Assembly: GCA_025024175.1 (NCBI GenBank)
Contig: QCXZ01000138.1
Coordinates: forward strand, 3,286,002 to 3,350,001
Length of the DNA: 64,000 bases
DNA from: Rhyzopertha dominica
Taxonomy: Eukaryota; Arthropoda; Insecta; Coleoptera; Bostrichidae
Direction: 5' to 3'
Shown here piece by piece: positions 47,046-58,710 of the stretch; the first letter of the stretch is position 1; the number at the start of each line of letters is the position of its first letter. Position numbers and translations under genes: made by a program. Under the pieces are notes generated by a model, which saw nothing but the letters and a program-made list of their open reading frames with translations, had not been told where the DNA came from and did not search any database.

Positions 47046-47720
47046 GTGGATTGTAGTATACGTTCCGTCATCTTCAGACTTCTTAACGTCTGGACATATT
47101 TGAAACTTTTACCAAAGATTTCAACGAACCATGCCTCATGGATCATAAACTTTGCAAAGAAACAGGAGCTTGTCCGAGCCATCTTGAAGTACCCACCGCC
47201 ACTGTTCAACCCCTGCCGAAACGAAAGCGTTATGCGCGTCCATGCTCACATGCTCCTGGCACTTTATGATTTACGTACTTTGGCAAACTCTCCACAGTTA
47301 TCAGAGCCGTTGGTGGGAATTAAATGACCGCGATATGCTCGCTTCCGTTTGGCATTTGTTTACCCCAAACACGCGGGCACTGGATTTACTCTGGAACTTG
47401 ATAATCTAATTACCAACATCAGCAAAGTGCGACCTTAAGCGTTGAAATTACACCGACTGTAGCAGTAGTTTGCGGCGGACAAAGGCTGGTGGTGGCGCTC
47501 AACGTCAACCTGTCGGGGGCCCGTCGTGCGACTTTCACGGCCGGCTACAGTTCAAAGAACTTCCGACAGTTTTGTTGTTTGGCTGTTTAGGCCTTTTTCT
47601 TTTCGTAGCTATTTCGCGTATCATTTCCTCCACCCGGCGTACCTGCACGGAATGCTTTAACAAGGCGACGGCGACGTCTAAATCGGATGATTCATTCTGA
47701 TGGGTGGATATGTTTAATCC
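47046..47720. other. GC-richer non-coding island
   Basis: Complex sequence with CpG-rich words (GGTGGTGGCGCTCAACG near 47490). Two open plus-strand frames (47046-47327, 47470-47700) lack recognisable domains, and no splice-consistent gene is apparent. Possibly conserved non-coding DNA. Confidence 0.3.
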
Positions 47721-48448
47721 GGGACAACAAATTTTCTAGAGCATACTGTCAGGTTTAAAAGTTGGTTCCTGCATTAGCTACAAGGTACTTGTTTCACTTA
47801 AAACGTTTCGATTAATGGTTCTTGGCGATTTGTGTCCGCAAAGTTGTCTAAAGGAATAATTCATCAGTGCGGATCATTTAAAGTATCTCCTTTCTAGTCA
47901 TTCTTAATTATTCGAGAGTGATTTCCTGGTGCATTACGATGGCTACTTTATTTTATTTATTTATGTATTTTTACTGTACGCTGTTGTTGGTAGTGCTCCG
48001 GCTTTGGAATTCTTCAAAATTTTACCTTAAAAAATTTTACATAAGCTATACCTACGTCAGCTGTGTTTTGAGGCTTCGTGTTTCGTCATAAAATGTGCAA
48101 TCATCCTTCCCCTTAGCGATCTTCCTCGTTTTCTCTCTTATCTTATCTTTCATGCGACCGAGGCAACTAGAGGACTAAATCTTATGGCATGCGCGAGAAA
48201 ATCTTGTGACAACCGGCAAGTAGGCCATGTTGCCTCGTTCCTAGGGCAGTCAGTATGTGCAGTAACTTGCAAGTGTGACGAGAGTGAATGGTGATTGGCG
48301 AGATATGTGGTCCTGTTACTTTTAGTGAGGATACCATGATGTTCCCATGCAATCTCCACTGCACATGCGTCTGCCCTCACATGCGCGGATGATTTTATCA
48401 CAAAATCTGGTCACTGCTTTAAAATTCTAGATTTTTTCTGTGGAGGCT
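47721..48448. other. Gene-free stretch
   Basis: No feature recognised; antisense open frame 48150-48401 is unassigned. Confidence 0.3.
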
Positions 48449-48473
48449 GCGGGTTCGAGTCCCGCCCAGAGCA
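48449..48473 (+). pseudogene. tRNA 3' half (T arm and acceptor strand)
   Basis: GCGGG-TTCGAGT-CCCGC forms a perfect T arm and is followed by CCAGAGC and a discriminator A. The preceding bases do not supply a matching 5' acceptor strand or anticodon arm, so only a 3' half remains. It lies about 130 bases upstream of a complete tRNA-like sequence. Confidence 0.6.
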
Positions 48474-48520
48474 TGGGTATTGTGAATGTGAATAATATAA
48501 TATGTAATGATATACAGGTG

Positions 48521-48603
48521 CAAATGCGCTGAATGGCGTTCAGCAGCATTATATATAAAAACTTTGATGTATATATGCCGCTTTGACCGCAATTCTGAAT
48601 AGG
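48521..48603 (+). repeat. Repeated leader upstream of tRNA-like sequence, copy 2
   Basis: Aligns with 26278-26362: GCAAATGCGC, then GGCGTTCA and AACTTTGATGTATATATGCC, then CTTTGACC. It ends at the first base of the tRNA-like body. Confidence 0.8.
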
Positions 48604-48676
48604 GCCTTGATAGCTCAGTGGTAGAGCGTTTGACTAGTGTTCAAAAGGGTCCCGAGTTCAAATCTCGGTCAAGGCT
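48604..48676 (+). tRNA. tRNA-Thr(AGT)-like sequence, perfect stems
   Basis: All stems pair without mismatch: acceptor GCCTTGA/TCAAGGC, D GCTC/GAGC with loop AGTGGTA, anticodon TTTGA/TCAAA with loop CTAGTGT (anticodon AGT), T CCGAG/CTCGG with loop TTCAAAT. U8 is present. A box TAGCTCAGTGGTAGAGC and B box AGTTCAAATC are intact. The variable loop has six bases, one more than its relative at 26.4 kb. No T-run terminator follows within about 100 bases. The shared leader and the nearby tRNA half suggest a tRNA-bearing repeat; a functional tRNA gene cannot be excluded. Confidence 0.65.
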
Positions 48677-50873
48677 GCCAAACCTAATAAACTATAATGT
48701 TATAATATGTGATATATACAATTTAATGGTACAATAAAGACTTATACGAAATGAGTTGGCTAATTGCCCTCAGCTGGAAATGCTATTAAAAAGGAATAAA
48801 AATTTAATATGCGTGGTGCACATCACCGGACAGCTAAGTCAAACGTTAATAGTTAAAGATATGGGCGAGTGATACCCACCAACAATACATAATGAAGAAG
48901 CCTTGGCCACACAGCTAAACTAATGAAAACTGTAATTCAAAGTAAGTGTTGTAAAGCTTTTTTTTCAGTAGGATTGAATATAAGTCAGCCATAGCTTTAT
49001 ATATCTCCAAAAAGTTTATAGTCTCCTTGACTTATAGCAGATATGTAATACATCCAGGTTATCTAGGGACGAATCATGTCCGTGTTCCAAAGAAATGTTA
49101 GCAGAGGTAGATTGAGTGGATATTATATCTGTATTCTTGCATATCAGGGAAACGTTTCAAGTCTTTCCCCACTCTGAGAAGAAATGATTCACTAGCCCTC
49201 ATCCACACAGACCAACTTGTAGCTCTTATGTTATGCATAAGATGAGGAATGAGATAAAGGAGGAACTTCGTCCTTATTCTGAACAAAACTGTAAGAAATA
49301 TCACCCACAGTGGTATTCCATAGGACAAACAAGGATGGGGCCTGCATACCTAAAGAAATCCACAGCTTATTTCCACGAGTCATTGTAGTTAAGATTAAAA
49401 ATTGTTGTTGCTGTTGGTCGTCAATTATGGAAAAGTTGTTTTGCATCGAATTTCCCGAATATGTAAGTTTACTTATTTATACTTTAAAGAAATGTGTAAG
49501 AGTTTTATAATCAGCTTCACTTGATTTCTCAAAAATCACCATTTTATCAGAAAAGAAGGCAGCTAAAACTCCAAAAGGTATTTTGTGGGCAACTAAGGTG
49601 TGTAAAATAAAGTAAAACATTAAATAAAATTTAAAGTTTTCTAGTTTCTTTAATTTATTTACACCTTCCAAATAAAGTAAAGTGAAGTAATTCGCCTTCG
49701 GCTCGTTTTCTAAATGTTAGATGTGTGCGTCAAATAGGCACCATATAAACTAATTTTTTTAATATACCTACTGTTTTACTCGTGGTAAATTAATGATGAA
49801 AGATTCCATTAAGAATGCCATTTACCATAATCAGTAATGAATACGGCATTTTTCAAAGATGGATCAATGAGTAGGTAAAATCATGTTAATAAAGATGTCT
49901 GTTTCCCATTTAATNCAGAAGCAAATGTACCAAAAAGTTTTTAAAACAAATAAATAGTAGGAATCATATTCTAAAGCAAGTTACTACTATCACAGAAGCA
50001 ATGTGATATAAGCTTCAAGGAAGACACAGATAAGTGGATGGCACGACAACGGTTTAATTCGAGCTGCAGTAATGTAAGGTATTTGTTCTGTCAACTGCAG
50101 GAAATACCATNAAGAANCACGGATCAATTGAAGTCAAAAATAAATTAAGTTACACGCCNCTTAAAAGTTAATCCAATTAGTTAATCAATATTGTAATCAT
50201 GTAGTTATTAATTATAGCTATTAATAATAAATAATGCTGTTCAAAAGAAGTTTGCTTAATTGTAGTTCTTACAGANCACTGTGTAATTATTATTTGAAAT
50301 ATTCAGTCGTTTGGTTGCGAAGTTCCTGAAATAGTTCGCAGTACCATTTCGCCACAGAACATTAATAGANACTTCTGACAGGTCGACTCAAAAACTGAAG
50401 TACAGCATCGTAAATTATTTATTTGGCAATGCTGTTTTATGCGCAACTACGTCAACATTGTTTCGTTACATTATAATGGGGTTATCACTGCCTTAGAGAT
50501 TCAAAAATTTTGTATATTATGCCGTAAAATGTACGTAAAAACTTCTCGAAAACAAAATTGAACATATATATTTAAATGTAATGATGAATATGGAAAGTAC
50601 AATTCAATCAATTTTCCATTTTTGTTAACCAACGACATACGCCACCTTTCACACTAACGCCTTAAATACAGTTCTAATATGTAAATATACTGTTTGTTTG
50701 TTTGCGTAAATAGCCTCTTCAACCTAACCTACAGAACTGACAAGAACCAATGAAAAGAAAAAGCTATGAATAAAGCAAAGTAACACTTGTACCTCTACCT
50801 TAAGTAGTAGACCTAACGCGCAACACGTAATCAAGTCTTGAAGGAATGTGAAGATGCTAGAACAACAATTGTT
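48677..50873. other. Gene-free stretch with ambiguous bases
   Basis: AT-rich, with single n at several positions between 49915 and 50370. No coding or RNA feature recognised; small open frames near 49.1-49.7 kb have no motif. Confidence 0.3.
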
Positions 50874-50915
50874 GGGCGACACTATGCCATCTATTGGCAA
50901 TTAATAGTGTCACCC
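50874..50915. repeat. Inverted repeat with GCCATCTATTGGC loop
   Basis: GGGCGACACTAT (50874-50885) pairs with ATAGTGTCACCC (50904-50915) with one mismatch. The loop itself contains GCCATCTATTGGC, which is self-complementary at its ends. Confidence 0.7.
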
Positions 50916-50943
50916 ACCTGTCTCTGTGAAGAACCTGTACTCT

Positions 50944-51021
50944 GTCTGCATTAGGACTATAGCGGTGCTGTAGAGGCTTTATAAGCAGAAACAACCGCCA
51001 ACAGATTGTCCTGATGCAGAC
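50944..51021. repeat. 78-base fold-back with 14-base arms
   Basis: GTCTGCATTAGGAC (50944-50957) and GTCCTGATGCAGAC (51008-51021) are complementary with one mismatch; inside them, AGCGG and CCGCC extend the symmetry loosely. It lies about 30 bases after the previous inverted repeat. Confidence 0.7.
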
Positions 51022-51419
51022 AACAATGCATAAGACTAGTTTTACCCTGAATGTGAACTTCGATTATAAAATAAGCCACGCAAATAAATGGAAGTAGGTA
51101 GGTACCTACTTAGCATACCATCAGAATGCGGGGACGACTGGAACATGTTCAGCCAGAAAAAGATGAGAAAGGAAACAACGATTTACAACAGATGTGCCAA
51201 TAACAATTTCTTGAAGTTTGTTTATATACGAGTATTAAATACATCAGTTGTATTAGTAGAGTAAACCTACATTAATTCTTCTGTTTAGTACAGAACCTGA
51301 CAGAAAGCAAATCACAATTAAAACTTTTTGGTAACTTGAAAGCCCAAGGCTCCTACCTGCCTCACATGAGATGCACTTTAGACGTGTAGCACTTAAAACT
51401 ATAATTAACCAGAACTAGT
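51022..51419. other. Gene-free stretch
   Basis: Nothing recognised. Confidence 0.3.
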
Positions 51420-51960
51420 TGCAACTGCGGCACGCAAAAGTTTGTAGTCCCGTTTACACCTTGTGTTGCCCCTAATTTAATTCTAGCACTCCAGGCGCAG
51501 ATAATTCGTCAGAAAATCTGCATTTCATACAAGTGCACGGTGCATCCAGCGTTTATCACAATTTACCGCGTCACTTCGTCCCCGCCCACAATTAGAGCAA
51601 TTCCGAGTTGTCAACAGCGTATTTTGCCCCGACGGTATGAATGAGGGAATTAAGGCCAGAATTGACGTGGTGCATTTTCGAACGCAGGCTGAATATTAAA
51701 TAAATTATGATACGACGAGGCGTGCGATTAACGATGTAAATAATTCATGACAAATGACACGTCTCGGCGACACAAAAAGAAATGCATTTATTCCCCATTT
51801 TACGCCGGTTTCTACATACGAGGTTTAATGCCGCCAGGCGAGGAAAAAGCTGACGATCACGACCACGTTACGTCCTCAGGATGGGGGACCAGTGTCGGAC
51901 CATTATGCTGGGCCGCAAGATTCCCACAGTTAAAAAACCAAACCTGATTTCATTGCAAAG
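51420..51960. other. GC-richer non-coding island
   Basis: Sequence of high complexity containing CpG and homeodomain-type words (GCGATTAACG near 51725). No coding motif. Candidate conserved non-coding DNA. Confidence 0.3.
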
Positions 51961-52669
51961 ATTTATACTTTCAGTAAGAAAAACTAGACTAAAAGCAAAA
52001 CTAAGTTTATTAACGTTTTGTTCATTTTCGCAATCCGGCCTTCGACAATCATCAATGATTTCACATTTTTTTTTGGTAAAAAAAAATTAATAAATTTATG
52101 ATCCAAAAATCCTCATGTATACAGGCAGCCGACCAAATTTCATCTTTATTAATCGTGGCGACACCTAACTTTTGGAACTAGAAAAATCTACTGTAATATT
52201 TCTAGGGGCTAGCACTTGCCTCAAGATGACTTTAAAGGATTCATATCACTACTAGTCAAACAATTATTCAACTAATGTAATTGATTAAATTTGGTTGTAG
52301 TACACGTCGTTATAACAAATGATAACTATTTTCAACTGATGACTACTTTTTCTTTGTATCGGAAATATTTTTTTCACAGATTTAACACTCGTTTCATACA
52401 AGCTCCGCTTTTCTTTCGCTAAGGCGTAATGAAGTAAGTGATAACCGGAAAAAAATAAAATTTCTGTATTCATAAAAACAGAAGTAAAAGAGACTACATT
52501 TCTTCCGAAGTCAGACTGCATTCTTCAAAACCATAATTATCAAGCAATTGTAACAAATAATAATATATCAATTAATAAACATCTGGGACCCCACAACAGT
52601 TTCGCTCTTGTTGGGGCTCCTCATTGACTATAGCGGATTGCTGCCTTAAAAACACCATGCGGAATAGAC
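51961..52669. other. Gene-free stretch
   Basis: No feature recognised; the antisense open frame 52285-52521 is unassigned. CCCCAACAAGAGCG-type complementarity occurs around 52590-52620 (GGGACCCCAC / GTTGGGGCTCC). Confidence 0.3.
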
Positions 52670-52881
52670 GTAAGTGAGAGCTAAGGCCCATAGCGCCATC
52701 TAGCGGAAACGCTACATACTAGCTGGGTTACAGCTGTGTTAAATTCTTACCTACTGCAGAAGATTCTTCGGTGCTATCCATAGGATCTTGCCACTAGGTC
52801 GTAAGTGGTTATCATAGTTGTAACCCACCTAGTATGCAGTGTTCCGCGCAGATGGCGCTGAGGGTTATAGCACTTACTTAC
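52670..52881. mobile_element. Fold-back element, about 212 bp, arms about 68 bp
   Basis: Left arm 52670-52737 starts GTAAGTGAGAGC and contains AGCGCCATCTAGCGG and TACTAGCTGGGTTACA. Right arm 52814-52881 is its imperfect reverse complement (GTAACCCACCTAGTA, GCAGATGGCGCT, GCACTTACTTAC). The interior, about 75 bases, has no coding capacity. This is the form of a fold-back or hairpin-type MITE. I could not identify a target-site duplication. Confidence 0.7.
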
Positions 52882-53744
52882 AATCGTATATCAGCCCCAA
52901 ACAGTTGTTCGCAGCAATGTGCTTTGAGAAATGTGAAGCTGACAGTATCGGTATCTAATCTTAATAGCGAAACACATAACTGCAAAATAGCAAGTATGTT
53001 ATATTACCCAATCTGAATGACATATTCTCGTTTAAGTCTTGCATTCTTTGGTGCGTTTATTCCAAGCTGCGAACGAATATAAAAAAAAACAAAAAAAAAT
53101 TATATTTGTTATTATAAACTGAAAGCAGTCAGCGAAGGACCAAATAGGCTTGAAACCTAAAGATTTCCTAGTTTTTACTGAAGAAGAAATACCAAGTTTA
53201 TCATTCATGCACTCTAAAAACTATGTAGCATTTTTGGGTTGTATGCGATTTATGGATTAGTGATATCGAATAAAGACACTGTTATCGAAAACTGAGGAGT
53301 CGAAATTTGCAATCAAAGAATGACTGCCGACAAACTCAAACCTTACGTGGTTGAAGTCAAAAAACGCTAGAAAGTAGGTTTCAGTTAAGTTGTCAATGTC
53401 GTCCCTCTGGATAAGGTAAAGCTCATAATGAACCAAAAACTAGCATCAGTAAATTCCAAAATGTAAAACTAAGTATCAAGGGTGGTATTTAAGCATCAGA
53501 TAATGATTTTTCTTGCAGATGGAAATGCTTGGATGGAGAGGAAAAAGTATTGTGAGGATGGGGATTGCCATCGAGTGACTGAATTCCAAATACTGTGGAA
53601 AAGATAGCCATTTTCGACGTTCAGTTCAATGCTTTCTCGGAATTTTCAGAATAATATCAAATAGGATATTGTTATATTGCTTTGAACAACACAATACAGG
53701 GACGGATAATGATAAGCAGACACATGTATTAAGATCTGATGACT
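52882..53744. other. Gene-free stretch
   Basis: No feature recognised, apart from the poly-A-rich tract near 53080-53100. Confidence 0.3.
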
Positions 53745-54110
53745 TCAAAGCTTCCATGAATGAATTGACCATGAAAAGTGGTAAATCTGTAAAAATATCG
53801 GGCATGATTGTCACGGATTTGGAACTCTTTAATAATTGATGTAACATCAAAGCTGGCTAGAATGTTCCCTGTTCACTTGAGAACATGTAAAGATATTTTC
53901 CCTGTGTAGTTCTTCAGAAGATTGGCGAAGAACTTGGCAATGAGCTATTGCTATAGGTGAGCGAGTCAATAGTGCCGATGATGGGCCTAAATGGAGTTTA
54001 TTCTTTATGATTTTTAGGCAGACCGTATAGACGAAGGGCTTCGATTCCTTGGGAACCAGCTTTTTACGGATGTGTTGAAGAATTTCTACATTCCTTAGCA
54101 CCGAATAAGT
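53745..54110 (-). pseudogene. Penelope-like reverse transcriptase fragment (N-terminal RT motifs)
   Basis: The minus strand carries KKLVPKESKP then, one frame over, LRLYGLPKNHKE, a hallmark of Penelope-type reverse transcriptases (RLYGLPKIHK). The segment PFRPIIGTIDS (family RPIVSxxxSPTY) and, after stops, NILASFDVTS with the first catalytic aspartate (family SFDVTSLFT) and FTTFHGQFIH follow. The match ends just before the MGSPLSP block. Multiple frameshifts. It covers a region absent from copies A-D, so whether it is the same family cannot be told here. Confidence 0.7.
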
Positions 54111-54559
54111 TCTTTTTTAATTCTTAAAGGAAGATCATGAGAAATGAGGATAGTTATCTCTGAATTAAATTTGAGATATGTGAGGGCAATTCTTTCTTCT
54201 ATGCTATGTATATACGATACTTAATTAAACGTTCATTAATTATAAATTCACCATTTCATATGCATGTAAATTAAAACTGTCAAGTAATATCTGTTCGACC
54301 TATAATCTCTCCCATCATTTTGTTTCAAAAGCAGATATTACTCCAACTGTACTAATTTAACATTATATAGACAAGTTTTCTTTGTGGTATAAAAACAAAT
54401 TACAGATGCCGCAACTTGAATCTAATGTCACTGCCAAGTTGCAATGAAACATAAACTGAGCCTATATATAAGAATATCCGAACGTAATAGTGTTAAGTTG
54501 AGTAAAACAGGAGGAAATGTAACAAATACGTTTGTTAATCAGCAAAAATAATTCATCAC
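54111..54559. other. Gene-free stretch
   Basis: No further Penelope sequence could be recognised upstream of the RT fragment; nothing else seen. Confidence 0.3.
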
Positions 54560-55085
54560 ACAACAAAATCTGTCCTTAATATTCACAGCGTGTCGTAGTA
54601 TACTAGTCAGAGTTGAACAATACCATTACAACCTTGACCTTGCTCCAAGCCTGAACAAGGGCAACCATAAACCGATTACGTGTAGCAAAATTATCACCGC
54701 CGACGCAAACGAGCCGCCACTGCGTTATGGCAGTCCAGAACATAAAAATGCAGCTTATTCTCATAGAGTTTGTGCTGGTGCGGAGTTTTCTTGCAACGTG
54801 GGTACGTTGTGAACGACGCTGTTTGAGACATGGTTGTTAACATTGTCACGGATAGTTTCTCCTCTATATTGCAGACCTTCGTGACACTAAAAAATTTACG
54901 TCCCTGGAAAATTTGTTGATAAAGGATTTACGGTCGGCTTTGAGCGCGCCGGCGGTATCAAGGAGGTGCTGATTTTGATTAAATCAGTTATAGGTAGTAA
55001 CGTTATCGACTGGGCGTTATTAATTTTCCTCGGCAGGAAGTTTATTAGCAATTTAATTTGAAAGGTGCTAAGCATCATCTACTAA
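54560..55085. other. GC-richer non-coding island
   Basis: High-complexity block with GAGCGCGCCGGCGGTATC near 54943 and GATTAAATCAGTTA near 54975. No convincing coding motif. Candidate conserved regulatory DNA. Confidence 0.3.
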
Positions 55086-55094
55086 GGAAAACTG

Positions 55095-55345
55095 ATCCCA
55101 TCCAGTAGTAATTCTTCTATTTGAACATCGACATCATTATGATCTATTTCCTCTTGAGGTATATCATTCAATGTTTCCTGTATAGCGTCATAAAATACCG
55201 CTAGCTATCGAGGAGGAGTTTCCTTTCTAGTCTTCTACGCACAACGTTCCAAAAGCATTCGAACGGTGGAAGATAAGGAGATCGTGGTGGGTGAGACAAC
55301 AAATTGACGCTTTTTTGTTCAAAAGTATTTATACCTTAGGATATC
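55095..55345 (-). pseudogene. Tc1-like transposase C-terminal relic
   Basis: The minus strand reads LLSHPPRSPYLPPFECFWNVV then RRRLERK (about 55310-55230), corresponding to HPPRSPDLSPIExVWDxxGRRL with the third catalytic acid. In another frame it reads VFYDAIQETLNDIPQEEID (about 55190-55140), matching the ExWxxIPQExI helix at the C-terminus. Here D and I of PDLSPIE are replaced but the acid E remains. The upstream half is missing and a frameshift separates the blocks. Confidence 0.7.
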
Positions 55346-56764
55346 TGGTAATCTCTCCGCGTTTATTACCTAATCTTCATCATGAATATCAAAAGTGCAA
55401 CTCTGTGTTATAAGTATACACTGCATCAGACAGATAAACAAGTATTTATAGATTCTCAAATTAGCTTTTAATATTAAATGCAAACCGGATGGTATTTTTA
55501 GGTGAGACATGGTACGCTTGCGTTCCACAGCTATAAGCGCAATTGAAATAAGTATATAAAAGATGTCTGGCATTCGTTTGTTGAACCCATCAAAAACCCC
55601 CATTAATACTTCCGTAAAATTCATTTATTGTTGAATTTGCCTACCTGTAAGGTTTCATTAAATGGCTCAAACTAGGAACCGGGTGTTGCTAAACTAATAC
55701 ATATCTAAACAGTATGTTTCTTGTGTTTAAGAGAACTAATGCTCTCAGCGTCAATTCTGCACACTATGCTGGTTACGACTGTAACAAATACTTACGACCT
55801 AGAGCAGGTTCTTATCGATGGCATCTGATAAACTTCTCCATAAGTGATGAATAATAAATAAATATCATAATCGTAGGATCAGAATGATTTCATCATAGCA
55901 GATATTTATTTATTAGCACTTTTCCGAATTTAGAATACATAATTCAATCGACGGCGAAAAACAAAAGCAACCGTTAAAGCAATTTTATGCGCTGAAAATC
56001 TAATAATGGAATAATATAAATACTTGAAATCTAACGAACGTCACAAACACTAATAGCCTTGAAGCAAGAACAAGAGGTCACCTATACAACGGAGGAATTT
56101 GGTTAGTTCCTCTTGCAAAGTCATCATAGGAACCAGCCTGTATTATAACACTGTACCAGTCTTTGAAATAAAGATAGTGAAAATTACGCTTCAACGGTTT
56201 TCGACGGTTCATATAGCAACTCTTCAGAAGTTATGGGCATCTACCTGTATAATAATAAGATACACAACTACTAATTGAAACAAACAGGCTTCAAAACAAT
56301 CTAGTACATCAAAAGAAGCTGACCCACAATGCGCATTGTACCCCTTCAGGGTTATAAAATCACAATAGTATATTTTCCTGTTCTAATTAAGAGCTTCAGA
56401 AGCATACTTAACAACCTAATCTGTAAGTGAGGGAGCACCATCCACTTCAACTCTGTTGAATCCTCAACATCTCACAGAAAAATCTAACGGGACTAGAAAC
56501 TAAAGGAATGAATAGTCATAATCGCAATACAACAAACTCCACATTTTAATTAATAGAAGGGCAGACTTTTCCGCCTTCCTTAGGTAAGGAAAGGCAATTA
56601 GGTCGTCACTTAGTTCTTATTGGCATCATACTTTGTAACTGTAGCGATTCGCAATGTACATTTGTGTATTTTTGAAACGCCAAATTCAAGTTTCTCCAGA
56701 TACAATAGCTTAAATTAACAAGAAAGTCAAAACCGCGATCGCAAGTGTCGGATTTTAAGTAAAA
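55346..56764. other. Gene-free stretch
   Basis: No feature recognised; the antisense frame 55370-55624 has no motif. Confidence 0.3.
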
Positions 56765-57309
56765 AGATGGCAAACTGCTAAACTATGTCCAATATTTAAA
56801 ACTGGAGATAAGCAAAATATAAAAAATTACAGACCAATTGCAATAATATCCGCACCTAGTAAAATACTTTAAATGGTACTGCATAACAAAATTTACAGCC
56901 ATGTTTCTCGATGGATCGCTGATGAGCAGTATGGGTTTTTGCCTAAGAGATCTACAACAACAAATATAATAAGTTTTACAGAAATAGTAAATGAATGTAT
57001 AGACAAGCAGGGTCAAGTTGATGTAGTTCTCACTGACTTTGCACAAGTGTTTAACAAAGTTGACCACTATATTATGTTAAACAAATTACATTCATTAGGG
57101 TTATCGCGGGAACTCTCAGTAGTTACTTAAAACAAGATACCATTATGTAGCTTATGACGGTGAAGCATCTGAACTATATGTAGCAAGATCAGGTGTTCCT
57201 CAGGGATCGAATCTTGGGCCTTTGTTATTTATCTGCTTAATAAACGATTTGCCAAGTGTTATTCAATACTCGCATTGTCTCCTGTTCGCCGATGACTTTG
57301 AGATATTTA
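56765..57309 (+). pseudogene. Non-LTR reverse transcriptase fragment ending at an assembly gap
   Basis: The plus strand reads LCPIFKTGDKQNIKNYRPIAII (56775-56850), then after one stop MVLHNKIYSHV, ADEQYGFLPKRSTTTNI and VDVVLTDFAQVFNKVDH with the first catalytic aspartate (about 57020-57065). After a frame change it continues ARSGVPQGSNLGPLLF (57180-57230) and HCLLFADDFEIF (57275-57309), the catalytic aspartate pair. The gap begins in the next codon. Sequence right of the gap does not continue the RT, so the rest lies in the gap or is lost. Only one stop and one frameshift are evident. Confidence 0.8.
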
Positions 57310-57409
57310 NNNNNNNNNNNNNNNNNNNNNNNNNNNNNNNNNNNNNNNNNNNNNNNNNNNNNNNNNNNNNNNNNNNNNNNNNNNNNNNNNNNNNNNNNNN
57401 NNNNNNNNN
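57310..57409. other. Assembly gap (100 N)
   Basis: Exactly one hundred N, located inside the reverse-transcriptase relic. Confidence 0.98.
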
Positions 57410-58710
57410 AATGTAAGAATGGCTTACGTTAAGAAGTGTTTTGTTCCGTGTTGTAAGTGCTGATAAACAGTTACAGGATATTCCTGTGTTTACATTATAA
57501 TATTGACGTTGACGGTTATACCTTCGCTCCTCTCTCTCACTCCCATTGCATTATTTTTATTTCTCTGGCTATTTATAAAACTGACAACAGTGAGCACCTT
57601 GTTACCTACGGCTGCGTAAAAGTGTGCATGTCGGAAATTAGAACCTTTTGCGTAGTTTGGCGGATTTAAGGAAATGTTTGAAACAGGGTAATTTTTTACC
57701 GCCGCCCGCTTTTTAGCGAGTTGAGTTAATCTAAAGGCAAAATCGATGCTTAGCACTAGTATTCATGATGTAGCAATAAAGACATAGGTTAAAACTATCA
57801 AATTTTAGTGTGCGGGACTGACCCTATTCTTCCGTGTGAACCACTATTCTACGAGTTTAAATAAAAAAGTTAGCTATTGTAGACTATTTAGCATGCTAGA
57901 GATATCTCAAAAACGAATGACTAAAGGGTAGTGGTACCTTAGTACTTTTTTGTTTAATTCGACGCCCTTAATCTATTACACTATAAAAATGGGGTTGTTC
58001 TATTTTTAAAAACAAACTTGTAGTCGATATCTCAGTCAGTTGATTGGTTTCCATTTAGTATAATTTAAACGGAACACGCCGGGAAATTAGCTTACTGTTA
58101 CTTTGAAGGGTAGTAATTAAAATATTAATGAGAATGAAAAAATTCATAGGTAGTAAACACTTAGTGCATTGCGAATTAGTTTACTTTTGCGATCATGCTA
58201 GGAATATTTCCCAAAACCATCGCTCTTAGATTTTCAAATTTTCATATAACACTAAGTACTTAATTACCGTATTTTCCATGTGATTGTGATTGTCTGGTTA
58301 GTAAGTTCTTAATAGTCTACGTTTTTTTTTGAATTGGCTAGGAACATTAAATTAAATTATTGGAAATCCCAACGATGTGTGGATGAAAAGGAAAACGAGT
58401 GTATCGTAGGCATTACTGGAAACTCTCATCCATCATTGACGTTATAAGCCAGTCTTATTCTGTATATAGGTAATAATAATATAGTATAACTTGTTTGCTT
58501 ACAAGACTGCTAACATGCAGCATGTTCAGAAAGGACATAGTTTGGTGATTCATAGAACAAAAAACATTGGTATTTCATAACTTGAAATTTTCATTCTTCA
58601 GGAATATTCTTTAAATAATTAAGTCAGAACTGCGCAGGCCAGTGTCTCTTCGTTACTACGACGGTAGCGTTTGCTGAGTTTCATCCATCGGATTCCGCTA
58701 CTACAGTTTC
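57410..58710. other. Gene-free stretch with possible transposon end
   Basis: TTTAAACGGAACAC at about 58062-58075 is the inverse of GTGTTCCGTTTAAAA at 15743 and may mark the terminus of a non-autonomous element whose body extends leftward. Right next to the gap a frame starts MAYVKKCFVPCC, faintly like a THAP-domain start, but it stops after 14 codons. Confidence 0.3.

Noticed and set aside
54730..54900. Penelope nuclease upstream of the RT fragment
   Set aside because: A minus-strand reading with several C and H residues was considered, but it has no GIY-YIG signature and is on the wrong side of the RT for the element's domain order.
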